Shown one piece after another: positions 1-7,548 of a stretch of DNA of 31,055 bases. The position numbers and the translations under genes were made by a program. How positions within the stretch are numbered: position 1 is the first letter of the stretch; every line of letters starts with the position of its first letter. The stretch lies in contig CAURGH010000021.1 of NCBI GenBank assembly GCA_963524305.1, positions 1 to 31,055 of the forward strand, in the 5' to 3' direction. Under the pieces are notes generated by a model. That model ran no database searches. It was given only the letters and a program-made list of their open reading frames with translations, and was not told the DNA's origin. The stretch is from JABCPH02 sp963524305 (GTDB lineage Bacteria > Fusobacteriota > Fusobacteriia > Fusobacteriales > Leptotrichiaceae).

Positions 1-15
1 AAAGAAACTAAATAG
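1..15 (+). CDS. Possible C-terminal tail of TnpB (partial)
   Basis: Only four codons and a TAG stop are visible (K-E-T-K-stop). They lie directly upstream of the guide-RNA hairpin, where tnpB normally ends. The call rests on position, since four residues carry little information by themselves. Confidence 0.3.
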   Translation, partial: KETK

Positions 16-53
16 TACTTAAGAACCTCGCGACTTCAGTCGTGAGAGGTTCA
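1..53 (+). mobile_element. Right end of an IS200/IS605-type element (3' end of TnpB guide RNA)
   Basis: The segment at 23-52 folds as GAACCTC (23-29) pairing with GAGGTTC (46-52), enclosing the hairpin CGACTTCAGTCG (31-42), and ends in GGTTCA. This hairpin followed by GAGGTTCA is the usual 3' end of the omega/reRNA that overlaps the right end of IS605-family elements carrying TnpB. In those elements the RNA-guided nuclease TnpB uses host sequence just past this end as its guide. Codons 1-15 read KETK then a stop, which could be the last residues of TnpB. The exact element boundary (about 53) is inferred, and the left end and transposase lie outside the window. Confidence 0.7.
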
Positions 54-291
54 GGGGGTAAACTTGATTAAAGGTAAAGGTAAACCGTTCTTAATGGGAT
101 TAGCAGGAGGAGCTGCAGGAGGATTCTTGGCATCAGTTTTCGGATTGAAAGCATCAGGAATGGCAGTAACAGTAATACCTGGAATCTTATTATTCTTAAA
201 CGCTCAATTACCATTGTACTTAGTTTCTATAATCGTAGGTGCTGGAGTAAGTTTTGCGTTAACATATACATTTGTAAAACTAGAAAAATAA
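54..291 (+). pseudogene. 3' remnant of a PTS sugar permease EIIC gene, cut by the IS end
   Basis: The frame reads V-N-L-I-K at 58-72 and continues to the stop at 289-291 with hydrophobic, Gly-rich segments: a glycine cluster at 99-122, then FGLKASG and VIPGILLFL. This is the order seen at the C-terminus of glucose-superfamily (sucrose/beta-glucoside/trehalose) PTS EIIC subunits, the membrane domains that move sugar during phosphorylation. Those proteins are over 450 residues, and only about 75-79 remain here. The reading frame runs upstream through the IS boundary without a start codon or ribosome binding site; the TTG at 64 has no Shine-Dalgarno. The most likely reading is that the IS interrupted a complete permease gene and this tail is not translated. 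The N-terminal part should lie beyond the element, outside the window. Confidence 0.6.
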
Positions 292-307
292 TAGAAATAA
301 TAAATTT

Positions 308-337
308 AAGTAGGAGTTTTTGTACTCCTACTTTTTT
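308..337 (+). terminator. Intrinsic terminator of the PTS gene
   Basis: A perfect 10-bp stem, AAGTAGGAGT (308-317) with ACTCCTACTT (324-333), with a 6-nt loop and running into a T-tract. It lies 16 bases after the stop codon. Confidence 0.85.
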
Positions 338-383
338 AAAAATTTTGTATAATTTGTATAAGATGTATAGATAATAAAGATTT

Positions 384-533
384 AGAGAGTGTTCTGAATT
401 TGTGTAAATGTATGATATACTAAACTATTAATATAAGGATTCTCTAGTTTATTTACACAAAAAATTTACACTCTCATATCCTCTTGCAATGTATATTATA
501 TTTTGGGTTCACATAAAATTTTGGACACTCTCT
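384..533. repeat. Cluster of IS256-like terminal inverted repeats without a transposase
   Basis: An end beginning AGAGAGTGTTC at 384-410 is matched by inverted copies at about 450-475 (read on minus: GAGAGTGTAAA, then TTTTGTGTAAAT) and at 510-533 (minus: AGAGAGTGTCC, then AAAATTTTATGTG). The layout of a G-rich outer block, an AT-rich spacer and an inner TGTGTAAA matches IS256-family termini. No transposase ORF fits in 150 bp. This is either a miniature non-autonomous derivative or nested debris. It also occupies the 3' end of cca, where its inverted repeats could stop transcription. Confidence 0.5.
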
Positions 534-539
534 AAAAAA

Positions 540-1880
540 TTAATTTTTAAGAATATATTCTTTAACTTTTTCAATCAATTCTTCTTTAGAATTTTCGATA
601 TTCCCTTCTAAAAGTTCATTTAACAAATATTTTTTCACTTTTTGAATTTCCTTATTATAAATTCCTAGTTCCATTAAGTCGTAACCATTGATATTTAAAG
701 AATTAATTGTAGGAACTTTCATGTTTTCCACAATATAATAAAAAGTTTTCCACAAATTATCATTTCGATTATTTTCGTGACCTTTTCCACTATCATCAGA
801 AATTGCTAAATCAATTAGTCTTTTCGTATTTAATTCTCCATAGCTACTAATCAATGTTTTTATTGCCTTTTCGCTTTGGCTGTTATGCAATTTCATATGA
901 TTTTTTACAATTGTGTAGACGTCATCTCTTATATTGTTTGATTGACCGAGTCTAGACATAATTCGTTTTGCAATGGAAGCTCCAATAATTTCATGTTTGT
1001 AAAAATGAAAATATCCAGTTTTTTCATCAACAGTTTTTGCTTCAGGTTTTCCAATATCGTGAAGAAGTGCACTCCAACGTGTTGTTAATTCAGGACTCAC
1101 ACCATTAAGCACATTCATGCTATGTTCCCAAAGCGTAAATTTATGATACGGATTATTTTGATCAAAATTATAAATTACTTTTAATTCAGGCAAGACATAA
1201 TCGAGAACCTTTAATTCTTTCATTTTTTCAAAACTTTTAACAGCATATTTTCCAACAATTAGTTTATTTAATTCATTTGTAATTCGTTCTTGAGAAATTT
1301 TTTCTAACACATGAATATTTTCTTTTATAGCAATTTCTGTATTTTTTTCAAAATCAAATCCCAACTGACTCATAAATCTAAAAGCTCTCATCAGTCGAAG
1401 TCCATCTTCTTGCAACCGTTTTTTCGGTTTTCCAACAAATCGAATAATCTTATTTTTAATATCTTCTTGTCCGTTAAAAATGTCAATAAGTCCATCCTTT
1501 TCATTAAATGCCATTGCATTAAACGTAAAATCCCTTCGCAATAAATCGTCCTCAATATCATTCACAAACTCAACAGAATTAGGTCTTCTTCCATCGCTTC
1601 CAATATCTGTTCTAAATTTTGCAATCTCAAAATTTTCATCTTTATAATGAATTATCAAAATTCCAAAAGCCTTTCCAACTTCTTTTGTCGGATAGTTAGA
1701 AAATATTTTTTTTATATCATCATATTCCATATTTGTTGCAATGTCTATATCTTTTGGAGTTTTATCTAAAAGAATATCTCGCAAACAGCCTCCAACAAAA
1801 TAACCTTTATTCCCATTTGAATTTAATTTTTCTAAAATTTTTGTTGCTTTCTCATCAAAAATATAATTTTTTAATTTCAT
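540..1880 (-). CDS. cca: CCA tRNA nucleotidyltransferase
   Basis: This cytoplasmic class II nucleotidyltransferase builds or repairs the 3' CCA end of tRNAs using CTP and ATP. The N-terminus has the GGCLRD motif (about residues 30-35) and the metal-binding DIDIAT (about 44-49). These are followed by the DGRRP and RRDFT motifs and the neck helix EDGLRLMRAFRF. A C-terminal HD domain is marked by HDIGKP, fitting the longer HD-containing bacterial enzymes; 446 residues is a normal length. The start is ATG with GAGGTG just upstream on the minus strand, and a TATAAT-like -10 sits about 30 bases further up. The call assumes CCA addition rather than poly(A) polymerase or separate A-/CC-adding activity, which motifs alone do not exclude. 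Divergent from mutL. Confidence 0.9.
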   Translation of the reverse strand: MKLKNYIFDEKATKILEKLNSNGNKGYFVGGCLRDILLDKTPKDIDIATNMEYDDIKKIFSNYPTKEVGKAFGILIIHYKDENFEIAKFRTDIGSDGRRPNSVEFVNDIEDDLLRRDFTFNAMAFNEKDGLIDIFNGQEDIKNKIIRFVGKPKKRLQEDGLRLMRAFRFMSQLGFDFEKNTEIAIKENIHVLEKISQERITNELNKLIVGKYAVKSFEKMKELKVLDYVLPELKVIYNFDQNNPYHKFTLWEHSMNVLNGVSPELTTRWSALLHDIGKPEAKTVDEKTGYFHFYKHEIIGASIAKRIMSRLGQSNNIRDDVYTIVKNHMKLHNSQSEKAIKTLISSYGELNTKRLIDLAISDDSGKGHENNRNDNLWKTFYYIVENMKVPTINSLNINGYDLMELGIYNKEIQKVKKYLLNELLEGNIENSKEELIEKVKEYILKN

Positions 1881-1957
1881 TTTTCACCTCAATGTTTAAA
1901 AACTTTTTTATATTATACTATTTTTTGTGAAAAAAATCATAGAATTTTTTCTAGCTA

Positions 1958-1986
1958 TTGAAATACACACTAGAATAATGTAAAAT
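1958..1986 (+). promoter_or_regulatory. Probable promoter for mutL operon
   Basis: TTGAAA at 1958-1963 and TAAAAT at 1981-1986 are separated by 17 bases. The start codon of mutL follows about 40 bases downstream. Confidence 0.55.
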
Positions 1987-2027
1987 GATATTAAGAAAAA
2001 AATAAAAAGGGAAATTAGAGAGAGAAA

Positions 2028-4136
2028 ATGGGAAAAATAAAAATTTTAGATGAGAGTGTTTCTAATATAATTGCAGCAGGGGAAGTTGTTGAAAATCCGG
2101 CTTCTATGATAAAAGAAATGATTGAAAATTCGTTGGATGCGAATGCAACTATGATAAAAATAGAAGTTTTTAAGGGTGGACTTGATGTAAAAGTGAGTGA
2201 TAATGGTGTTGGAATGGATAAAGACGACACATTGCTTTCGATAGAAAGACATGCAACTTCAAAAATCGTAACAAAAGACGATGTTTTTAACTTGAAAACA
2301 TACGGATTTAGAGGAGAAGCACTTGCCTCAATAGCAGCAGTTTCAAAATTAACAATAACAACGAAAACAGCAAGTAGTCCAATTGGTTACAAAATTCGTA
2401 GTTATGGTGGCGTAGTTAGAGGATTTGAAGAGATTTCAAAAAATGTTGGGACAGAAATTGAAATAAGAGATTTGTTTTATAATACACCAGCTAGAAAAAA
2501 ATTTTTGAGAAAACAGTCGACAGAGTATGCTAAAATAAGGGACATTGTTTTAAGAGAGGCACTTGCAAATAATGATGTTGCTATTTCACTTGAATTAGAT
2601 GGTAAATCGAGTGTAAAGACAAGTGGAAAAGGAATAGAAAATGCAATTCTTGAATTATTTGGAAAATCAGTTTTACGAAATTTAACAAAATTTAAGTACG
2701 GATATTTGGGAAATGTGGAAATTTTACGAAGTAGTAAAGACTATATTTTTACTTATGTGAATAAAAGATATGTGAAATCTGCAACTATTGAAAGAGCAAT
2801 TTTAGATGGTTATTATACAAAATTAATGAAAGGAAAATATCCTTTTGCAATAATATTTTTTGATATAAATCCAAATGAAATAGATGTTAATGTTCATCCA
2901 TCAAAAAAAATTGTGAAATTTTCTAATGATAAAATTGTTTATCGACAAATAAAAGATGAAATTGATGAATTTTTTTATTATAATGACAGGGAAAATTGGC
3001 AGCCGAATATTGATTTGTCGGAAAAATTTAATAAGAATAGGGAAAATATTATAACGGATGATTTGTTTGATGATAAAATGGGTAAAAAAATTATTAGTTT
3101 TGAAACATATGATGGTAAAGTTGATAATAATGAGAATTCGGTGGAAGAAAATTCTAGTGAAGAAAGAAATTCGTATGGTGAAAATAGAAATGAAAATAAT
3201 TTCCAGAGAATAGATCAAAGTAATTTTTCTACAAGTAATTCAGAAAATTTGATAAAAAATGAAGAAGAAGGAAATCGTAAAGTATATGAAAATGCTAATA
3301 ATAGCGATATTCTTGAAAATATTATGAATCAATTGAATAACCAAAAAAATAAAGTGGACAATTCTGAGAATAATAGAAATTTTACGAAAAAATCGGTTAT
3401 TGAAAATGATTCAGAAAATTTTAATTCAGAAAATAAAATTTTTGAAAATTTGGATAATAGAAATATTGAGAAAAAAACAGATATTGTATTGTTTAATGAG
3501 GATAAAAAAAGTGTTTCTGATAAAACAGGGTATAAAATAGGAACATTTGAAAAGCATGTAGGAGAGCAGATAGAATATGATGTGCTAGGACAGATTTTTG
3601 ATACGTATATTTTGGTAAAGAGGGATAATGAGCTTGAAATTTATGATCAACACATTATTCATGAACGAATACTTTATGAAGAGTTGAAAGATAAATTTTA
3701 TAACAAAAAGATTGAATCACAACGGCTTTTATTGCCACAAAAAATGGAAGTTACTGAAAGTGAAAAGGAAATAATTTTTGAAAATATTGAAATTTTTAAT
3801 GATTTTGGATTTGAAATTGATGAATTTTCAGAACAAGAGATTATTTTTCGAGCTATTCCAGCTTTTGATTTTAGAGATTCAATTCAAAATGTGTTTTTAA
3901 AACTTTTAGAAGATATAAAAAATGAGGCAGAAATAAAGGATTTACGTGAAAATATAATTATTTCAATGTCGTGCAAAGGAGCGGTAAAAGCAGGACAGAA
4001 ATTAGATTTATATGAGATGCAAAATATGGTCAGAAGACTTCATGAAATTGGAAAATACACTTGTCCGCACGGTCGACCAATTATTGTAAAATTAACGAGA
4101 AACGATTTAGATAAAATGTTTGGTCGAAAAAAATAA
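2028..4136 (+). CDS. mutL: DNA mismatch repair protein MutL
   Basis: MutL couples mismatch recognition by MutS to strand incision and removal. The N-terminal GHKL ATPase is clear: the ENSLDA helix near residues 33-38, DNGVGMD at 58-64 and GFRGEAL at 93-99. The C-terminal dimerisation/endonuclease domain carries D540-Q-H-I-I-H-E546-R, the metal-binding DQHA(X)2E(X)4E motif, and C679-P-H-G-R-P. It should therefore be a nicking MutL, as expected in an organism without MutH. Between the domains, roughly residues 335-505, is a long low-complexity linker rich in Asn, Glu and Ser. At 702 residues the protein is somewhat longer than many homologues because of this linker. The ATG follows a purine-rich AGAGAGA and heads a plus-strand run through rlmH to lysS. 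Confidence 0.96.
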   Translation: MGKIKILDESVSNIIAAGEVVENPASMIKEMIENSLDANATMIKIEVFKGGLDVKVSDNGVGMDKDDTLLSIERHATSKIVTKDDVFNLKTYGFRGEALASIAAVSKLTITTKTASSPIGYKIRSYGGVVRGFEEISKNVGTEIEIRDLFYNTPARKKFLRKQSTEYAKIRDIVLREALANNDVAISLELDGKSSVKTSGKGIENAILELFGKSVLRNLTKFKYGYLGNVEILRSSKDYIFTYVNKRYVKSATIERAILDGYYTKLMKGKYPFAIIFFDINPNEIDVNVHPSKKIVKFSNDKIVYRQIKDEIDEFFYYNDRENWQPNIDLSEKFNKNRENIITDDLFDDKMGKKIISFETYDGKVDNNENSVEENSSEERNSYGENRNENNFQRIDQSNFSTSNSENLIKNEEEGNRKVYENANNSDILENIMNQLNNQKNKVDNSENNRNFTKKSVIENDSENFNSENKIFENLDNRNIEKKTDIVLFNEDKKSVSDKTGYKIGTFEKHVGEQIEYDVLGQIFDTYILVKRDNELEIYDQHIIHERILYEELKDKFYNKKIESQRLLLPQKMEVTESEKEIIFENIEIFNDFGFEIDEFSEQEIIFRAIPAFDFRDSIQNVFLKLLEDIKNEAEIKDLRENIIISMSCKGAVKAGQKLDLYEMQNMVRRLHEIGKYTCPHGRPIIVKLTRNDLDKMFGRKK

Positions 4137-4204
4137 AGAGTAAAAGCCGAATTTGGGAGCGGTCAAAAAACTCTCAAGAAAATAATTGACAATAAGGGAA
4201 AAAT

Positions 4205-4675
4205 ATGGTAAAGATTAATATAGTATGTATTGGAAAAGTGAAAGATAAATACATAAGAGATGGAATTAATGAGTTTTCTAAAAGACTTTCTAGATATGCA
4301 AATTTTAATATCGTTGAATTAAGCGAAGAAGATGATAATAAAGGGATTGAGAGTGCAATCTCAAAAGAAACAGAAAGAATAATAAATATCATTAATAAAA
4401 AAAGTCAATCATATAATATTTTGTTGGACTTAAAGGGAAAACAAAAAAGTTCTGAAGGAATGGCAGAATTATTAGAAAAAATAACAATTCAAAAAAGTGA
4501 AATTAATTTTATAATAGGTGGTTCTAATGGAGTCGGAGATGAATTGCGAAGAATAGTTGATTTTAGATTAAATTTTTCATTATTTACATTTCCACATCAG
4601 TTAATGAGATTAATTTTAGCAGAACAAATTTATAGATGGATTTCGATTAATAATAATATAAAATATCATAAATAA
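4205..4675 (+). CDS. rlmH: 23S rRNA (pseudouridine-1915 N3) methyltransferase RlmH
   Basis: RlmH methylates pseudouridine 1915 in helix 69 of 23S rRNA on the assembled ribosome, using S-adenosylmethionine. It is a small SPOUT-fold (knotted) enzyme. The SAM-binding loop GGSNGVGDE is at residues 105-113, and the C-terminal FPHQLMRLILAEQIYRW and final YHK are family signatures. The 156-residue length is typical. It lies 68 bases after mutL and 13 bases before the next gene, suggesting co-transcription. Confidence 0.95.
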   Translation: MVKINIVCIGKVKDKYIRDGINEFSKRLSRYANFNIVELSEEDDNKGIESAISKETERIINIINKKSQSYNILLDLKGKQKSSEGMAELLEKITIQKSEINFIIGGSNGVGDELRRIVDFRLNFSLFTFPHQLMRLILAEQIYRWISINNNIKYHK

Positions 4676-4688
4676 TGGAGGGAGAAGC

Positions 4689-5099
4689 ATGTATTCAGTA
4701 GGTGAAGAATTTGAAAAAGTAATTGATGATGAAATGGAATATTTTACATGTTTAGCAAATATTACAGTTGGGGATAAGGAGTATTTGATTTGCGAAAATG
4801 AATCAGGAGTAAAAAGAGTTTTTTATTATGATGTGAGTGAAGAAGAATTAGTAACATTGGATGAAGATGAAGAAGATCACATATTAGAAATATGGGACGA
4901 AGATTATTATGGTACTGATAAGGATTATATGTACTGGAACGAGGATTTCGGAGAATATGATAAGGTAAAAGATGAAACAAATCTTGAAGACTTGAGTGCA
5001 GAACCATTTAATGATTTGGATGATGACGATATTGCTGATTTTTCTAGTGACGAAGATGAAGAAGATTTGGATGACTTTTTGAATGAGTTTTTAGAGTAA
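4689..5099 (+). CDS. Very acidic DUF1292-like protein
   Basis: The first half (about residues 15-60) alternates hydrophobic strands such as YFTCLANITV and KEYLICEN with a VFYYDVSEEELV segment. This resembles the small DUF1292 (YrzB-type) fold, whose role is unknown. The second half is dominated by Asp and Glu and ends in a run of acidic residues after about residue 110. No signal peptide or membrane segment is seen, so it is presumably cytoplasmic. A GGAGGGAG ribosome binding site sits just before the ATG. It is tucked between rlmH and a DUF1934-like gene, 13 and 18 bases from them. The family assignment is by appearance only. Confidence 0.6.
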   Translation: MYSVGEEFEKVIDDEMEYFTCLANITVGDKEYLICENESGVKRVFYYDVSEEELVTLDEDEEDHILEIWDEDYYGTDKDYMYWNEDFGEYDKVKDETNLEDLSAEPFNDLDDDDIADFSSDEDEEDLDDFLNEFLE

Positions 5100-5117
5100 A
5101 AAGGAGAAAAATTTTTA

Positions 5118-5486
5118 ATGAAAATAAAAATATCAAGTATTGATAAATTTGAGCAAAAATATGATAAAATATTTGACATAGCACAAACAAATCATTTAGA
5201 CGGAAAAAATGAGTATCATTACAACGATGAATTTGGAAAATGTAGAATTATAGAACATTCTGATTTTCTAGAGATTTATCGAGTTGGAAAAATAAACTCA
5301 AAACAAGTTTTTAAATTGGATAAAAAAACGTCATTTTCATATATAACAAAAGAATTTAAAGGGAAATATGAGATAATAACAAAAAAAATATTTAAAGAAA
5401 ATGGAAAAATTATGTTAGAATATGATATAATGGATAGAAATGAATTAATTAATACAATAAAATTGGAAATAAATTTGTTTGTTTAA
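5118..5486 (+). CDS. DUF1934/YwiB-like beta-barrel protein
   Basis: A 122-residue soluble protein whose pattern matches DUF1934 (YwiB) proteins, small calycin-like beta barrels of unknown function. It has short alternating strands, a central EIYRVGKINSKQVFKLDKK, and a C-terminal strand pair around MLEYDIMDRNELINTIKLE. AAGGAG precedes the ATG. It sits between the acidic protein and lysS with short gaps (18 and 28 bases), so it is probably translated from the same mRNA. The family assignment is moderately confident; a cellular role cannot be read from the sequence. Confidence 0.6.
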   Translation: MKIKISSIDKFEQKYDKIFDIAQTNHLDGKNEYHYNDEFGKCRIIEHSDFLEIYRVGKINSKQVFKLDKKTSFSYITKEFKGKYEIITKKIFKENGKIMLEYDIMDRNELINTIKLEINLFV

Positions 5487-5514
5487 ATGAAATAATTATA
5501 AGAAAGGAAAAGTG

Positions 5515-7008
5515 ATGAGTAATCAAAATAATCAAACGCCAAATGATAATGGTATAATAAAAGAAAAATTGAAAAAAGTAGAAGAATTGAAAGAAATGGG
5601 AATCGAGCCTTATGGAAGACATTATGATAAGGTAGACGATATTTCAGAAATTAATAAGTATGACGAAACTTGCGAAAAAGTATTCAAAACAGCAGGAAGA
5701 ATTGTTGCATTCAGAAGAATGGGTAAAAATGGATTTGGAAAAATTCAAGATCCAACTGGACAAATTCAATATTATGTAAAAAAAGATGAAGTTGGAGAAG
5801 ACGAATATGAAATTTATAAAAAATTAGGAATGGGAGATTTCATTGGTATTGAAGGAACATTATTTAGAACAAAAACTGGAGAATTAACTTTAAGAGCAAA
5901 ATCTTTTGAAGTTTTATCAAAAAATGTAAGACCACTACCAGAAAAATTCCATGGATTAACAAATATTGAAACTAGATACAGACAAAGATACGTTGACTTG
6001 GTAATGAATAGAGAAGTTATGGAAACTATGAAAAAAAGATTCCAAGTTATTAGATTTTTTAGAAGCTATTTAGAAAAAAAAGGATTTACGGAAGTTGAAA
6101 CTCCAATGATGCACCCAATCGCAGGTGGAGCAACTGCAAGACCATTTGTTACGCACCACAATGCATTAGATATGGAATTATTCTTAAGAATCGCACCTGA
6201 ATTATACTTAAAAAGATTATTAGTTGGTGGATTTGAAAAAGTATTTGAAATTAATAGAAGTTTTAGAAATGAAGGAATTTCTGTAAAACATAATCCTGAA
6301 TTTACAATGATGGAATTGTACCAAGCGTATGCTGATTTTAATGATATGATGGACTTGACAGAAGACTTAATTTCTAGCTTGACTTTCGAGTTACATGGAA
6401 AATATGAAATTGAATATGAAGATAAAACTATTAATTTAGCTAAACCTTGGAGAAGAGTAACAATGAAAGAAGCTGTAAAAGAAGCAACTGGATTTGATTT
6501 TGATTCAATTTCAAGTGATGAAGAAGCTATTGAAAAAGCGAAAGAATTTGGAATTCCTTTAGAAAAAGATAAAACTTATACAAAATTTGGAATTTTAAAT
6601 TTATTTTTTGAAGAAAAAGTGGAAGAAACATTAATTAATCCAACATTCATAACAGAATATCCAAAAGAAATTTCTCCACTTTCAAAAAATCAAAAAGGTG
6701 AAACTGAATGGGTTGACAGATTTGAATTATTCATTTCAGGAAGAGAATTTGCAAACGCATATTCAGAATTAAACGATCCAAGAGATCAAAAAGAAAGATT
6801 CGAAGAACAAGTTAAATTGAAAGAAGCAGGAGACGATGAAGCACAAGGAATGGATTTAGATTACATTAGAGCCTTAGAATACGGAATGCCACCTGCAGGA
6901 GGATTAGGAATTGGAATTGATAGATTAGTTATGTTACAAACTAATTCAGCATCAATCAGAGACGTAATTTTGTTCCCAACATTAAGAAAAGAAGACATCG
7001 AATTATAA
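5515..7008 (+). CDS. lysS: Lysyl-tRNA synthetase, class II
   Basis: This enzyme charges tRNA-Lys with lysine. The N-terminal OB-fold anticodon-binding domain spans about residues 55-140, including the stretch AGRIVAFRRMGKNGFGKIQD. The class II catalytic core follows: motif 1 near RFFRSYLEKKGFTEVETPMM, motif 2 at FEINRSFRNEGISVKHNPEF, and motif 3 with GLGIGIDRLVM close to the C-terminus. The length (497) is standard. A GTG at 5512 is in frame, but the ATG at 5515 is better placed behind AGAAAGG at 5501-5507. It is last in the mutL-rlmH run and is followed by a terminator. Confidence 0.96.
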   Translation: MSNQNNQTPNDNGIIKEKLKKVEELKEMGIEPYGRHYDKVDDISEINKYDETCEKVFKTAGRIVAFRRMGKNGFGKIQDPTGQIQYYVKKDEVGEDEYEIYKKLGMGDFIGIEGTLFRTKTGELTLRAKSFEVLSKNVRPLPEKFHGLTNIETRYRQRYVDLVMNREVMETMKKRFQVIRFFRSYLEKKGFTEVETPMMHPIAGGATARPFVTHHNALDMELFLRIAPELYLKRLLVGGFEKVFEINRSFRNEGISVKHNPEFTMMELYQAYADFNDMMDLTEDLISSLTFELHGKYEIEYEDKTINLAKPWRRVTMKEAVKEATGFDFDSISSDEEAIEKAKEFGIPLEKDKTYTKFGILNLFFEEKVEETLINPTFITEYPKEISPLSKNQKGETEWVDRFELFISGREFANAYSELNDPRDQKERFEEQVKLKEAGDDEAQGMDLDYIRALEYGMPPAGGLGIGIDRLVMLQTNSASIRDVILFPTLRKEDIEL

Positions 7009-7073
7009 TTTTTTAAATAAATTTATTAATCAAAAAATAAAAGATAATCATGAAATTAGTCGTGAAAATCTAG

Positions 7074-7112
7074 AAAAATAGGCAATCTCAGAATTAGAGA
7101 GTGTCTATTTTT
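7074..7112 (+). terminator. Terminator after lysS
   Basis: An interrupted stem, AATAGGCAATCTC with GAGAGTGTCTATT, closes on a short AT-rich loop and is followed by eight or more Ts. It contains internal mismatches but the flanking arms AATAG/CTATT and TCTC/GAGA pair. Confidence 0.65.
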
Positions 7113-7215
7113 TTTATTTAAAAAAATGAAAAAAAATTAAAAGTTCTCATTTTTCTTTAATCTTTATATGATACTATTATAATGTAACAAAGGAACAGCA
7201 ATTACAAATACAAAA

Positions 7216-7548
7216 ATGCAAAGGAGGATTATAAAAAATAAATTCTTAAAAGTAGCATTGTTAGGTTGTTTAGTATTAGGTTCTTTGAGTTTTGCTGGAA
7301 GTAAAGATTATAAAAAATCAAATTTCAGCCATAAAAAAAGTTCTTATAAAAGATCAAAAATAACCCCAGCAAGAGCTAAACAAATAGCATTAGCAAAAGT
7401 TCCAGGTGCAACATTGAGAAATATTAAAGATTTTGATTTTGATGAAGATTCTTATGAAGGAGAAATTCATTATAGAGGTTACACTTATGAGTTTGAAATC
7501 GATGCATATACTGGAAGAATTACAGATTGGGACGTAGATAGAGATTAG
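7216..7548 (+). CDS. Small exported PepSY-domain protein
   Basis: The N-terminus is a signal peptide: basic residues, then VALLGCLVLGSLSFA with cleavage likely after SFA. A short Lys/Ser/Tyr-rich linker follows, then one PepSY domain from ITPARAKQIALAKVPGA to the end, including YEGEIHYRGYTYEFEIDAYTG. PepSY domains bind or inhibit partner proteins at the cell surface; no specific partner is visible here. The start is uncertain. The only in-frame ATG (7216) lies before an AAGGAGG at 7221-7227, so that ribosome binding site falls inside this frame, and the codons right after it are ATT and ATA. A TATAAT -10 sits at 7178-7183. Translation may begin at a non-AUG codon near 7228-7234, which would still leave the signal peptide intact. 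Confidence 0.8.
   Translation: MQRRIIKNKFLKVALLGCLVLGSLSFAGSKDYKKSNFSHKKSSYKRSKITPARAKQIALAKVPGATLRNIKDFDFDEDSYEGEIHYRGYTYEFEIDAYTGRITDWDVDRD

Noticed and set aside
64..291. Intact 75-aa membrane protein starting at TTG 64
   Set aside because: No ribosome site; the frame continues upstream through the element boundary, and the sequence fits the tail of a PTS permease.
2901..3218. Antisense 105-aa frame inside mutL
   Set aside because: Shadow of the low-complexity AT-rich linker; Ile/Phe-rich composition without a ribosome site.
4137..4204. Terminator between mutL and rlmH
   Set aside because: A small imperfect stem (TTGGGAG/CTCTCAA) is present but no T-run follows, so read-through is likely.
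5487..5514. T-box riboswitch ahead of lysS
   Set aside because: The gap is only 28 bases and lacks any T-box sequence.
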